DNA of 64,000 bases from Polaribacter marinus (GCF_022662535.1 NZ_JAKQYM010000006.1:124001-188000), one strand, 5' to 3'. Shown: positions 17,856-27,006, counted from the first letter of the stretch. Numbers and translations: made by a program. Notes: generated from the letters alone by a model not told the origin.

Positions 17856-19376
17856 ATGGAATCTAATGTTCGTGTTCGTTTTGCACCAAGTCCTACAGGA
17901 CCTTTACATATTGGTGGTGTAAGAACCGCTTTATACAATTATTTATTTGCTAAAAAACACAACGGAACTTTTATTCTTCGTATAGAAGATACAGATCAAA
18001 CACGTTATGTTGCAAATGCTGAACAATATATTATTGATGCTTTAGATTGGTGTAATATTCCTTTTGATGAAGGCCCAGGAAAAAATGAAAAATTTGGTCC
18101 TTACAGACAATCAGAACGTAAAGAAATATACAAACAATATGCAAATGAATTAATAAATTCTGGTTGGGCTTATTACGCTTTTGATACTTCAGAAGCTTTA
18201 GATGCAGAAAGAAAAGGGCATGAAGCAGAAGGAAAAACCTTTATTTATAACTGGCATAATAGAGCAAAAGGACGCTTAGTAAATTCTTTAGTTTTAACGG
18301 ATGAAGAAGTAAAAGAAAAACTAAATGCAGGAGAAAATTATGTAATCCGTTTTAAAAGTCCACAAGATGAAACTTTGTTAATGCAAGATGAAATTAGAGG
18401 AAATATTAAAATTGAAACCAATACATTAGACGATAAAATTTTATTTAAAAGTGATGGAATGCCAACCTATCATTTAGCAAATATTGTTGATGATCATTTA
18501 ATGGAAATATCGCATGTAATTCGTGGTGAAGAATGGTTACCATCAATGGCATTACATATTTTATTATACAAAGCTTTTGGTTGGGATGCTCCAAAATTTG
18601 CTCATTTACCCTTAATTTTAAAACCTGTTGGAAAAGGAAAGTTAAGCAAACGTGATGGTGATAAATTAGGTTTCCCTGTATTTCCTTTAGAGTATACAAA
18701 TGAAGTTTCTAGTGATGTTTCACGTGGTTATAAAGAAGATGGTTATTTTTCTGATGCTTTTATAAACATGTTAGCTTTTTTAGGATGGAATCCTGGAACA
18801 GAACAAGAAATTTTTTCATTAGAAGAATTAGTACAATCTTTCGATTTAAAACGTGTAAGTAAATCTGGAGCAAAATTTAGTCCAGAAAAAGCAAGTTGGT
18901 TCAATCAACAATACATGCAAACGAAAGATGATGCAGCATTGACTGAGTTATACTTGCCTATTTTAGCTGAAAAAGGAATTACAAAAGACAAGGAGTATGT
19001 TTTAAAAGTAGTTGCATCAATAAAAGAAAGAGCTGTTTTTGTAAATGATTTTTGGGATTTATCTAGTTTCTTTTTTGAAACACCAACAGAATATGATGCA
19101 AAAGCTTCTAAGAAAAACTGGAAGGAAGGAACATCAGAATTAATGAAAGAATTAATAACTGTAATTTCTTCTGTTGAAGACTTTTCATCAGAAAATACAG
19201 AAAAAGAGATTAAAGAATGGATTACCGCTAAAGAAATTGGTTTTGGTAAAGTAATGCAACCCTTAAGATTAAGTTTGGTTGGAGCTTTAAAAGGGCCTCA
19301 TTTGTTTGATATCATTGCAATGATTGGCAAAAAAGAAACAATAAAAAGATTAGAAAACGCGATTGAAAAATTGTAA
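17856..19376 (+). CDS. gltX: Glutamyl-tRNA synthetase
   Basis: A 506-residue class I synthetase that charges tRNA-Glu. The HIGH motif appears as HIGG (residues 18-21 in PSPTGPLHIGGVRT), the RIEDTDQTRY glutamate-binding segment near 43, HVIRGEEWLPS near 220, and the KMSKS-like loop as KLSKRDGD near 263. The C-terminal anticodon-binding region is present. A single promoter and a strong terminator mark it as a one-gene transcript. Confidence 0.98.
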   Translation: MESNVRVRFAPSPTGPLHIGGVRTALYNYLFAKKHNGTFILRIEDTDQTRYVANAEQYIIDALDWCNIPFDEGPGKNEKFGPYRQSERKEIYKQYANELINSGWAYYAFDTSEALDAERKGHEAEGKTFIYNWHNRAKGRLVNSLVLTDEEVKEKLNAGENYVIRFKSPQDETLLMQDEIRGNIKIETNTLDDKILFKSDGMPTYHLANIVDDHLMEISHVIRGEEWLPSMALHILLYKAFGWDAPKFAHLPLILKPVGKGKLSKRDGDKLGFPVFPLEYTNEVSSDVSRGYKEDGYFSDAFINMLAFLGWNPGTEQEIFSLEELVQSFDLKRVSKSGAKFSPEKASWFNQQYMQTKDDAALTELYLPILAEKGITKDKEYVLKVVASIKERAVFVNDFWDLSSFFFETPTEYDAKASKKNWKEGTSELMKELITVISSVEDFSSENTEKEIKEWITAKEIGFGKVMQPLRLSLVGALKGPHLFDIIAMIGKKETIKRLENAIEKL

Positions 19377-19395
19377 TCATTCATTAAAATAAATT

Positions 19396-19427
19396 AAAAC
19401 CTCTCAAATATTTTTGAGAGGTTTTTT
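19396..19427 (+). terminator. Terminator of gltX
   Basis: Stem AAAACCTCTCAAA / TTTGAGAGGTTTT around a short AT loop, then a T run. Confidence 0.85.
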
Positions 19428-19472
19428 GTTTTATAACTGTAACTTTTTTAATTTATACCGTCTAATTATTAA

Positions 19473-19494
19473 ATACTGAAATTCAGTATCTTTA
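19473..19494 (+). promoter_or_regulatory. Promoter with overlapping palindromic operator (SPFH operon)
   Basis: The -7-like element TATCTTTA is at 19487-19494. An 8-bp perfect inverted repeat, ATACTGAA-a-TTCAGTAT (19473-19489), overlaps its first three bases. A repressor on this site would block the promoter. The binding protein is unknown. Confidence 0.55.
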
Positions 19495-19530
19495 CAAGAA
19501 ATCAATTATTCACTTTTAAAAAAAACTACT

Positions 19531-20457
19531 ATGCCACCTATTTTACCAATTATTATTGTGCTAGGAGCACTTATTATTTTTGCTGCCTTTTTTATGGTAA
19601 AGCAACAAACTGCAGCTATTATAGAACGCTTTGGAAAATTTCACAGCATTAGACAATCTGGGCTTCATTTAAAAATTCCTTTTGTAGATAAAGTTTCAGG
19701 AAAATTAAGTTTAAAAATTCAACAATTAGATGTAATTATAGAAACAAAAACCTTAGATGATGTTTTTGTAAAACTAAAAGTTTCTGTTCAATACAAAGTA
19801 ATCAAAGATAAGGTTTATGATGCTTTTTATAAACTAGATTATCCTCATGATCAAATAACTTCTTATGTTTTTGATGTGGTAAGAGCAGAAGTACCTAAAA
19901 TGAAACTAGATGATGTTTTTGTGAAAAAAGATGATATTGCATTAGCTGTAAAAGCTGAGTTAAATGATGCAATGATGGATTACGGTTTTGATATTATAAG
20001 AACCTTAGTTACAGATATTGATCCAGATGCACAGGTAAAAATAGCAATGAACAGAATTAACGCTGCAGATAGAGAAAAAACAGCAGCACAATATGAAGGT
20101 GATGCACAACGTATATTAATTGTTGAAAAAGCAAAAGCAGAAGCAGAAAGTAAGCGTTTACAAGGACAAGGTATTGCAGATCAAAGAAGAGAAATTGCAC
20201 GAGGTTTAGAAGAATCTGTAGATGTATTAAATAGAGTTGGAATTAACAGTCAAGAAGCTTCGGCATTAATTGTTGTTACGCAACATTATGACACATTACA
20301 ATCAATTGGTAGCGAAACCAATAGTAATTTAATTTTATTACCAAATTCACCCCAAGCAGGTAGTCAAATGTTAAACGATATGGTAGCTAGTTTTACAGCA
20401 AGTAACCAAATTGGTGAAGCAATGAAAAATGCAAAACCAAAGAAATTAAAAGAATAA
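19531..20457 (+). CDS. SPFH/band-7 (stomatin/prohibitin) membrane protein
   Basis: A 308-residue protein with one N-terminal membrane helix (LPIIIVLGALIIFAAFF) and the SPFH domain: AAIIERFGKFHSIRQSGLHL, PFVDKVSGKLSLKIQQLDV, VFVKLKVSVQYKV, and the Ala/Glu-rich helix AEAESKRLQGQGIADQRREI near residues 200-225. Such proteins form large oligomeric rings or cages on the inner membrane. No NfeD partner gene is adjacent. It heads a likely three-gene operon with YbjQ and LytTR proteins (gaps of 21 and 2 bases). Confidence 0.93.
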   Translation: MPPILPIIIVLGALIIFAAFFMVKQQTAAIIERFGKFHSIRQSGLHLKIPFVDKVSGKLSLKIQQLDVIIETKTLDDVFVKLKVSVQYKVIKDKVYDAFYKLDYPHDQITSYVFDVVRAEVPKMKLDDVFVKKDDIALAVKAELNDAMMDYGFDIIRTLVTDIDPDAQVKIAMNRINAADREKTAAQYEGDAQRILIVEKAKAEAESKRLQGQGIADQRREIARGLEESVDVLNRVGINSQEASALIVVTQHYDTLQSIGSETNSNLILLPNSPQAGSQMLNDMVASFTASNQIGEAMKNAKPKKLKE

Positions 20458-20478
20458 TAGAGTGTAAAAAAAAAGAAT

Positions 20479-20796
20479 ATGATTATTACAACAACACCTA
20501 GAATAGAAAACAAACCTGTAACAGAATACTTAGGAATTGTAACTGGTGAAACCATTATTGGAGCAAACATTTTTAAAGATTTCTTCGCTGGAATTAGAGA
20601 TATTGTTGGTGGTAGATCAGGTTCTTACGAAAAAGTATTACGTGAAGCTAAAGATTCCTCTTTAAAAGAAATGCAAGATATTGCTCAATCTTTAGGAGCG
20701 GATGCAATCGTTGGTATAGATTTAGATTATGAAACTGTGGGTCCTAAAGGAGGAATGTTAATGGTAACAGCTTCTGGGACAGCTGTAAAACTATAA
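20479..20796 (+). CDS. YbjQ/UPF0145-family protein
   Basis: A 105-residue protein with the full family pattern: [20 protein letters not shown] at the start, [36 protein letters not shown] and [17 protein letters not shown]. YbjQ proteins form pentamers and are linked loosely to metal or stress response; no reaction is known. It is between the SPFH protein and a LytTR regulator, 2 bases before the latter's start. Confidence 0.92.
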   Translation: MIITTTPRIENKPVTEYLGIVTGETIIGANIFKDFFAGIRDIVGGRSGSYEKVLREAKDSSLKEMQDIAQSLGADAIVGIDLDYETVGPKGGMLMVTASGTAVKL

Positions 20797-20798
20797 AA

Positions 20799-21677
20799 AT
20801 GAAATCGATTACTTCTTGGTTTTCTATACCATATTATTTCAATCCTTCCCTAAAATTTAAGTTTAGAGTTAGCTTGATTATTAGTGTATTTGTATTTCTT
20901 TTTCTGTTTTTTTTTAAGCCTTTTTATTTAGTTACTTTAGGTGACTTAGTTTTAAAATACACCGCAGGAATTGGGTTTGTTACCTTTTTTGGGGTGTTTT
21001 TTATGTTGTATGTTCCTCCATTAATTTTTAAAGATTACTTTAATGAAGGGAATTGGACAATTGGAAAAAATTTTATTTTTATTACAGTTGGTATTCTTAT
21101 AAATGGAATTATTTTATGGTTGATAAGTAGTTATTATAATAAAGATTTTAACCTTGAAAATTTAAGTTTATTACAATTCTTAATATATACTTATTTAGTA
21201 GCTACTATTCCTATTATCTTCTTTGTTGTAGTAAACGAAAAATATATTAGAGAAAAAAGAGAAAAACTAGCAGAAGAAATTAATAAACACAACAAAGAAA
21301 AGTTATTAAAGAGAGAAGTAAAAATAAATGAAGAAGTAACTGTATATTCTGATAATAAGAAAGAACAACTAAGTTTTAAAATTTCTGATTTGGTTTATAT
21401 TACTTCACAAGGAAATTATGTGAGTTTTTTTATAAGAAATGAGAATACTATTCTAAAAGAAAAAATTTTAAGAGTAACTTTAACCAAAATAGAGAATGAA
21501 TTAAAAGGTTTTTCTAATATAATTCGCTGTCATAAATCATATATTATAAATTCTAAATATATTAAAGATGTAAGTGGAAATGCAAGAGGTTATTTATTAA
21601 AATCAGATTATATTCCTTTTGAAATTCCCGTTTCTAGAAGTTTTAGTAAACAATCTTTAATGAGTTTAGTAAACTAA
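20799..21677 (+). CDS. Membrane-bound LytTR DNA-binding regulator
   Basis: A 292-residue protein with four predicted membrane helices in the N-terminal half (about residues 24-40, 55-78, 90-110 and 125-146), a charged helix, and a C-terminal LytTR domain from about residue 190: ISDLVYITSQGNYVSFFI, then IIRCHKSYIINSKYIKDV, the HKS-[YF]-[IV]-[IV]-N core of LytTR recognition. It has no receiver domain, so it is not a classical response regulator; a membrane signal probably acts directly. It could control its own operon through the palindrome at 19473. Confidence 0.9.
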   Translation: MKSITSWFSIPYYFNPSLKFKFRVSLIISVFVFLFLFFFKPFYLVTLGDLVLKYTAGIGFVTFFGVFFMLYVPPLIFKDYFNEGNWTIGKNFIFITVGILINGIILWLISSYYNKDFNLENLSLLQFLIYTYLVATIPIIFFVVVNEKYIREKREKLAEEINKHNKEKLLKREVKINEEVTVYSDNKKEQLSFKISDLVYITSQGNYVSFFIRNENTILKEKILRVTLTKIENELKGFSNIIRCHKSYIINSKYIKDVSGNARGYLLKSDYIPFEIPVSRSFSKQSLMSLVN

Positions 21678-21756
21678 ACACCCTTCCCTTTCATCCCAAA
21701 ATTAATAAAAATCTTCCTATTTATAACAAATAGTTTTATTTTAAATTTAGGTAGTT

Positions 21757-21764
21757 TATATTTG
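21757..21764 (+). promoter_or_regulatory. Orphan -7 promoter element (candidate sRNA promoter)
   Basis: TATATTTG is an exact TAnnTTTG match, pointing away from the LytTR gene into a gene-free 100-base stretch that ends in a hairpin terminator. No clear -33 TTG. Confidence 0.5.
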
Positions 21765-21769
21765 TAGTC

Positions 21770-21855
21770 TATTCGAATAAATTAAAATAATTGGGGGATT
21801 TTTTTAATTTAGAAAAAAGAAAGCTCAGTTTGTAAAATTACAAATTGAGCTTTTC
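21770..21855 (+). ncRNA. Candidate small RNA (~85 nt)
   Basis: Between LytTR and tatA there is an orphan -7 element (21757-21764), then an AT-rich segment with a striking G run (ATTGGGGGATTTTTTT near 21790), then a strong hairpin ending in TTTT at 21854. Promoter plus terminator with no ATG reading frame between them suggests a short non-coding transcript. The alternative is that the hairpin only terminates the flanking convergent genes. A 14-codon frame starting with TTG at 21791 also exists. Confidence 0.35.
21819..21854. terminator. Bidirectional terminator between LytTR/sRNA and tatA
   Basis: A 16-bp stem with one G-T pair (AAAGCTCAGTTTGTAA / TTACAAATTGAGCTTT). T runs follow on both strands, so it can stop transcription from both sides. 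Confidence 0.8.
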
Positions 21856-21878
21856 TGTTTCTTATAAGATCTAGTTTC

Positions 21879-22076
21879 TTATTTTTTTTCTTCTAACTTT
21901 TCTTCGTTTTCAGTTTCTTCTTTTGTGGCTTTTTTAAATTCTTTAATTCCTCCACCTAAACCTTTCATAAGTTCTGGTATTTTTTTACCGCCAAACATTA
22001 ATAAAATAGCAATAGCAATAATAATCCAAGAACCACCACTAGGCATTCCTAATAAAAAAATATTTAAAGTATTCAT
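21879..22076 (-). CDS. tatA: TatA/TatE twin-arginine translocase pore subunit
   Basis: A 65-residue protein with the compact TatA layout: short periplasmic start, membrane helix ([14 protein letters not shown]), [23 protein letters not shown] hinge/amphipathic region, and a Glu/Lys tail. It is the more typical TatA of the two in this window. TatA rings let folded proteins cross the inner membrane with TatC, which is not in the window. Confidence 0.92.
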   Translation of the reverse strand: MNTLNIFLLGMPSGGSWIIIAIAILLMFGGKKIPELMKGLGGGIKEFKKATKEETENEEKLEEKK

Positions 22077-22132
22077 AAGTTCTTTATTTTAATGTTACAA
22101 AGATACAAAAAAGCATATTACACTAACAGTTG

Positions 22133-22822
22133 TTAATTTCTTTTTTGGATAATACCACCAATAACTTTTTTATCTTTTATCACTTCTGGGTTTCCTTTAT
22201 AGAAAATAGATCCTCCAAAACTAACTTTAGCATTTAAAGTTTCACCAGCTAAAATTTCTGCTTTTGCCCCTGTTCCTGCTTTCACATTAGAATTTCCTGC
22301 TACTTTTAAACCAAAACCATGATATATACCATACAAATCTAAATCTACTTCTTGATTAGCTGCAGATCCAGAAAGTTTTACAATACCACCAGAAGAAGTT
22401 CTAACTTTTAAATATTTAACTTTTAAGGTTAAATTAATAAAAGCTCTTTCTTGAGCGTTTACTTCTATTTTATCTTGATTAAGATCTTTACTAGTAAGCG
22501 TAGCTCCTTCATTTACATCAATTTTATTAATATTTTTATTATAAAATAATTTTATTAATATTTTACCATCTGCAGAATTATTTTCTGGTTTTAAAGAGAA
22601 AGGTAAAGATAATTTAAGTGTATTATTTACATTTTTAATTTTTACTTTTTTAGATTTTTCGCCAGTAATTTCTAATTTTTGTTCATCAGATTTTATTAAC
22701 TCTACTTCTATTCCGTTGTAAACTTTTAAGTTCGAGTAATCTCCTAAATTTTTAGTTATTGTAGATTGTGCAACTAATGAAAAGCTAAACAGTAGTGTAC
22801 ATATATAAATTCTTTTTTTCAT
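22133..22822 (-). CDS. Head-GIN (DUF2807) domain secreted protein
   Basis: A 229-residue exported protein: signal peptide YICTLLFSFSLVAQS, then a right-handed parallel beta-helix-like domain of the DUF2807/head-GIN family, recognised by the start FSNLKVYNGIEVELIKSDEQ (here YSNLKVYNGIEVELI), KILIKLFYNKNINKIDVNEGA, and the repeated strands DLNQDKIEVNAQERAFI and TSSGGIVKLSGSAANQ. Function is unknown; a periplasmic or surface adhesin-like role is only inference. The stretch to rnr upstream holds a 14-bp inverted repeat. Confidence 0.85.
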   Translation of the reverse strand: MKKRIYICTLLFSFSLVAQSTITKNLGDYSNLKVYNGIEVELIKSDEQKLEITGEKSKKVKIKNVNNTLKLSLPFSLKPENNSADGKILIKLFYNKNINKIDVNEGATLTSKDLNQDKIEVNAQERAFINLTLKVKYLKVRTSSGGIVKLSGSAANQEVDLDLYGIYHGFGLKVAGNSNVKAGTGAKAEILAGETLNAKVSFGGSIFYKGNPEVIKDKKVIGGIIQKRN

Positions 22823-22861
22823 TATTTTAAATTTTGACTATTATAATTAAATCAATAAGTA

Positions 22862-22899
22862 TACCAATATAAAAATATTATAACGTTTTTATATTGGTA
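22862..22899. repeat. Perfect 14-bp inverted repeat between rnr and DUF2807
   Basis: Arms TACCAATATAAAAA and TTTTTATATTGGTA with a 10-base spacer. No T run follows on the minus strand as in a normal terminator. It could be a weak terminator/processing hairpin for rnr or an operator for the DUF2807 gene. Confidence 0.6.
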
Positions 22900-22933
22900 A
22901 AATTGTTAATTTTTATTCTAAAAAACTAGAAAA

Positions 22934-25153
22934 TTACTCTTCTATTAAATTAAAATCTAAATGTTTTCGTTCTAAATCTGTTTTTTTAACTTGTACTTTT
23001 ACATCATCACCAAGTTGGTATAAATGTTTTGTAGATTGACCAACAATAGCATATTGTTTTTCATCAAAAATATAATAATCACTTTTTATATCTCTAATTC
23101 TTACCATTCCTTCACATTTATTAGAAGTAATTTCTACATAAATTCCCCATTCTGTTACACCTGTAATTACACCTTCAAAAATTTCATCTTTATGATCTTG
23201 CATGTATTTTACTTGCATGTATTTTATTGATGAACGTTCTGCTTTAGAAGCTAGCTCTTCTCTATTTGATGAATGTTTACATTTTTCTTCATATAAAGCT
23301 GCTTTTGGGCTTTCTCCTCCATCTAAATAATGTTGTAGTAATCTATGTGTCATAACATCTGGATAACGTCTAATAGGTGACGTAAAATGACTATAATAAT
23401 CAAAAGCTAAACCATAGTGACCAATATTTTGAGTTGTATACACCGCTTTAGACATGGTTCTTATGGTTAAAGTCTCAATCATATTAGACTCTGCTTTACC
23501 ATGCACATCACTTAATAATTTATTTAAAGAATCTGATGTACTCTCTTTTGTATCAGTATTAATTTTATAACCAAATTTACGAACCATCGTTTGTAAAGAT
23601 GCTAATTTTTCTACATCGGGTTCATCATGTACTCTGTAAATAAATGTTTTATTCGTTGCTTTTCCTTTAGAAAAACCAACAAACTCTGCCACTTTTCTAT
23701 TTGCTAATAACATAAATTCTTCAATTAATTTATTAGCATCTTTAGATTCTTTAAAGAAAACTCCTACTGGGTTTGCTTCTTCATCTAAATTAAACTTTAC
23801 CTCAACTCTATCAAAAGAAATGGCACCAGCTTTCATTCTTTTTTTACGAAGAATTTTAGCTAATTCATCTAATTTTAAAGTAGCTTCTACAATTTCTGGA
23901 GTTACAGTATATGCTGTATCAATGATAGAAATATCTTCTTGCATTGTATATGGCTGAATATCGTCAGATAGTTTACAGTTTTCAATGATAGATTGTGCTT
24001 CTTCATAAGCAAAACGTTGGTCGGAATACGTTACTGTTCTACCAAACCACTCGCCTACTATTTGGGCTTTTTCATTGATTTCAAAAACAGCAGAAAAAGT
24101 TAATTTTTCTTCATTTGGTCTTAAAGAACAAACTCCATTTGAAAGCATTTCTGGTAACATAGGTACTACTCTATCTACTAAATACACAGAAGTTGCACGT
24201 TTGTATGCTTCATCATCTAAAATCGTTTTTGGTTGTAAATAATGCGAAACGTCGGCAATATGAATTCCTATTTCATAATTTCCATTTTCTAATTTTGTAA
24301 AAGATAAAGCATCATCAAAATCTTTTGCATCTTTTGGATCTATGGTAAAAGTTAAGTCTTTACGCATATCTCTACGTTTAGAAATTTCTTTTTCTGTAAT
24401 TTCTATTGGTAAATTTTCTGCTTCTTTTTCTACTTCTGGTTCAAATTCATACGGTAAATCATATTCTAATAAAATAGAATGCATTTCTGTATTATGATCT
24501 CCTGGTTTACCAAGAACTGTGGTAATTTTTCCAAACGGATTTTTAGAATTTTGTGGCCAGTCAGTAATTTTTGCTTGTACTTTATCCCCATCTTCAGCAC
24601 CATTCATTTTATTTTGAGAAATAAAAATGTCTGCATACATTTTATTATTATCACAAATTACAAAACCAAAATTTTTATTTTTTTGTAAAACACCCACAAA
24701 TTCAGTTTTAGAGCGTTCTAATATTTCTACAACGTCTGCTTCTAATTTTTTTCCACTTCGTTTTTTATACACATACGCTTTTACAGTATCGTTATGTAAA
24801 CCTTTTCCAAGATTTATATTTGGTATAAAGATATCATCTTCATAATCGTCAGTTATAAAATAACCATTTCCATTTGATGTGATATCTAAAGTACCAATAG
24901 AATATTTTCTATCAGCATTAATTTGAAACTTACCTCTTTCTACTTCTTTAATTTTTTTAGTAGCAGTTAATTCTGCTAATTTCTTTACAATTTGGGTTTT
25001 TCCGTCTGTATCAGAAATTTTTAATTTTGCAGCAATTTGTTTATAGTTATAAAACTTTTCACTGTCTTCATTTAAAATTTTAAAAATATTTTTAGTTAAG
25101 TCTTTTACAACATTACCTTTCTTTTTAAATATTTTTTTATTCTTTTTTGTCAT
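22934..25153 (-). CDS. rnr: Ribonuclease R
   Basis: A 739-residue 3'-5' exoribonuclease of the RNase II/R family, which degrades structured RNA. Order of parts: Lys-rich N-terminus, winged-helix-like start, cold-shock domains (FGVLQKNKNFGFVICDN-type), the catalytic RNB domain with the Asp cluster in FTIDPKDAKDFDDALSF (about residue 268), HIADVSHYLQP, the HYGLAFDYYSHFTSPIRRYPD signature in two pieces near 555-580, and a C-terminal S1 domain (FEGVITGVTEWGIYVEI). Family length is normal. Confidence 0.97.
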   Translation of the reverse strand: MTKKNKKIFKKKGNVVKDLTKNIFKILNEDSEKFYNYKQIAAKLKISDTDGKTQIVKKLAELTATKKIKEVERGKFQINADRKYSIGTLDITSNGNGYFITDDYEDDIFIPNINLGKGLHNDTVKAYVYKKRSGKKLEADVVEILERSKTEFVGVLQKNKNFGFVICDNNKMYADIFISQNKMNGAEDGDKVQAKITDWPQNSKNPFGKITTVLGKPGDHNTEMHSILLEYDLPYEFEPEVEKEAENLPIEITEKEISKRRDMRKDLTFTIDPKDAKDFDDALSFTKLENGNYEIGIHIADVSHYLQPKTILDDEAYKRATSVYLVDRVVPMLPEMLSNGVCSLRPNEEKLTFSAVFEINEKAQIVGEWFGRTVTYSDQRFAYEEAQSIIENCKLSDDIQPYTMQEDISIIDTAYTVTPEIVEATLKLDELAKILRKKRMKAGAISFDRVEVKFNLDEEANPVGVFFKESKDANKLIEEFMLLANRKVAEFVGFSKGKATNKTFIYRVHDEPDVEKLASLQTMVRKFGYKINTDTKESTSDSLNKLLSDVHGKAESNMIETLTIRTMSKAVYTTQNIGHYGLAFDYYSHFTSPIRRYPDVMTHRLLQHYLDGGESPKAALYEEKCKHSSNREELASKAERSSIKYMQVKYMQDHKDEIFEGVITGVTEWGIYVEITSNKCEGMVRIRDIKSDYYIFDEKQYAIVGQSTKHLYQLGDDVKVQVKKTDLERKHLDFNLIEE

Positions 25154-25263
25154 TAATTCTTACTTCTTTATTTATTACTAAAATACAACTTTTTACAATA
25201 ATTCTATATTAAAAAACAGTTATGAAACTATTATTGTACTTTAGATATTTTTAATTATTATTT

Positions 25264-26181
25264 ATGTCTAAATCTTGGTTTATAATTGCAAATCCTATTG
25301 CTGGAAATCGGAAATTTTCTAAACAGTGGAAGGAAATTAAACAATTACTTAACAACAAGAATATAGACTATTCTTTTGTTTTTACACAGTTTTCTAAACA
25401 CGAAATTGAATTGGTACAAAACGCTATTCAACAAGGTTTTAGAAATATTATTTCGATTGGTGGAGATGGAACACTACATAACGTAGTTAACGGAATAATG
25501 CTGCAAAGATATGCAAAAACTTCTGATATAACTATTGCAGTCATTCCTCTAGGTACTGGAAACGATTGGATTAAAACTTACAACATCCCTAATAACATAG
25601 AAAAAGCGATAGAAATTATTTCTAAAAAGAAAACAATACAACAAGATATTGGGGTTTTAGAAACAAGCGATAAAAACATTTCTTATTTTAACAATGTAGC
25701 GGGTTTAGGTTATGATGGATACATTGTTTATAAACTAAAAACTTTAAAACGTTTTGGATCTATTGCTTATTTATTAAGTGGATTGGCCGGTTTATTATTT
25801 TATAAAAAGTCAGTTTTTAAAATTATTTTTGATGATAAAATAATAGAAACTAACTGTTTAATGACCATTTTTGGAATTTGTAAATTTTCTGGTGGCGGCA
25901 TGCAATTTACCAAGAGTGTAAATACAACAGATGGATTCTTAGATATTACGATTGCTAAAAACTTGACTATTTTCGATTTAATCATCAATATTAAAAAATT
26001 ATATTCTGGTGAAATTGTACATCATAAAAAAATAGAAACCTTTAAAACCAAAGAAATTACGGTAATTCCACAAATTACTAAACCTTTTATTCAAGCTGAT
26101 GGTGAATTAATTGGAACTGGAAAAATAAATGTAAAAATTATAGAAAAAGCTATAAATTTTGTTATTCATTCTACTTACTAA
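25264..26181 (+). CDS. Diacylglycerol/lipid kinase family protein (YegS/DgkB-like)
   Basis: A 305-residue DAGK-catalytic-domain protein that likely phosphorylates a membrane lipid with ATP. Signatures: ANPIAGNRKFSKQWKEI, the nucleotide-binding SIGGDGTLHNVVNGIM near residue 65, PLGTGNDWIKTYNIP near 97, and the C-terminal QADGELIGTGKINVKI. The exact lipid (diacylglycerol, sphingoid or other) cannot be told; many Bacteroidota make sphingolipids, which is one option. It is divergent from rnr. Confidence 0.92.
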   Translation: MSKSWFIIANPIAGNRKFSKQWKEIKQLLNNKNIDYSFVFTQFSKHEIELVQNAIQQGFRNIISIGGDGTLHNVVNGIMLQRYAKTSDITIAVIPLGTGNDWIKTYNIPNNIEKAIEIISKKKTIQQDIGVLETSDKNISYFNNVAGLGYDGYIVYKLKTLKRFGSIAYLLSGLAGLLFYKKSVFKIIFDDKIIETNCLMTIFGICKFSGGGMQFTKSVNTTDGFLDITIAKNLTIFDLIINIKKLYSGEIVHHKKIETFKTKEITVIPQITKPFIQADGELIGTGKINVKIIEKAINFVIHSTY

Positions 26182-26289
26182 AAATAGATTTTGAGATTTA
26201 TTTAAAATAAAAAGTTAAAGAAATCACAATTTTTATGTAACATTTACTAAAATAATGCGTCTTTATAATAAGAATACCTAATTATTAAG

Positions 26290-26463
26290 ATGAAAAATCT
26301 ACGTAAAGTTTTTATTTTATTTGCTTTTATATTTATTACAGGGATTATTATTACTGTAATAAGTGTAAATTCTTCTTTAAATAGAATTGATACAACAGAA
26401 AAAACAGTAGATATTCAAAAAGATACTTTATACCTTTTAAAAGCTGAGAAAAAAACAGTTTAG
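26290..26463 (+). CDS. Small single-pass membrane protein (57 aa)
   Basis: An open frame from ATG at 26290 to TAG at 26463. The sequence begins MKNLRKVF, then a strongly hydrophobic helix (ILFAFIFITGIIITVISV), then a polar tail with DTTEKTVDIQKDTLYLLK. The positive-inside start, one clear membrane helix and the normal codon use support a real gene. I know no named family. It lies just before the candidate origin region. Confidence 0.55.
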   Translation: MKNLRKVFILFAFIFITGIIITVISVNSSLNRIDTTEKTVDIQKDTLYLLKAEKKTV

Positions 26464-27004
26464 TTGATTTAAACTTCCTTATTAATTTTCTCAATTCCTT
26501 TTTTCTTTCAAATTTTTAAAATTAAATTTCACTTTACTAACAGTTATCAACATTCTATATTATAATTATTTTTCTTTTATAAATTTTTAAAAAACTATGA
26601 TGTTTATAATAGTATGTGAATAGCTACTATAAATTTTTATCTTTTTATTTTAATATATGAGTTATTAAAAAACATCTACATTTTATAAGATATATAAAAG
26701 CTTAAAAATCAACTAAAAAATGTAGTTATTAACAATAGTTATAAAAAGTAATTCACTAAAAAATCTTAATAGTTAACAAACCAATCTATGTAAATAAATT
26801 GTAAATTTTATGTTGATAAACTTTTATCAAAAACTCATAAAAAAAGTTGCATATATGATAGACTGTATTGTATTGTAATAATTTTTTAAATCACCAAAAA
26901 AAGTTGTAAAACTTTACCGATACTTCTTAACATTAACATAAACTAGGTAAAGAGTTAAAAATTAAACTGTTATTAAAAAAGGTAAAAATTAAGTTGTTTA
27001 TAAC
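26464..27004. other. Gene-free AT-rich region, candidate replication origin (oriC)
   Basis: About 600 bases without a credible gene between the small membrane protein and rpiB. It holds three copies of TTATCAACA (26544-26552; reverse at 26811-26819; reverse at 27005-27013, just beyond this feature), one base from the DnaA box TTATCCACA, plus related TTATTAACA (26726-26734) and TTATCAAAA (26824-26832). The surrounding sequence is nearly pure A/T, suitable for unwinding. Two parS-like sites lie 14-16 kb away, as expected near an origin. dnaA itself is not in the window. Confidence 0.45.
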
Positions 27005-27006
27005 TG

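Noticed and set aside
18716..18726. TGTTTCACGTG, left half of a parS site
   Set aside because: It lies inside gltX, the right arm does not match, and the bases are explained by the codons for the conserved protein. Kept only as a half site.
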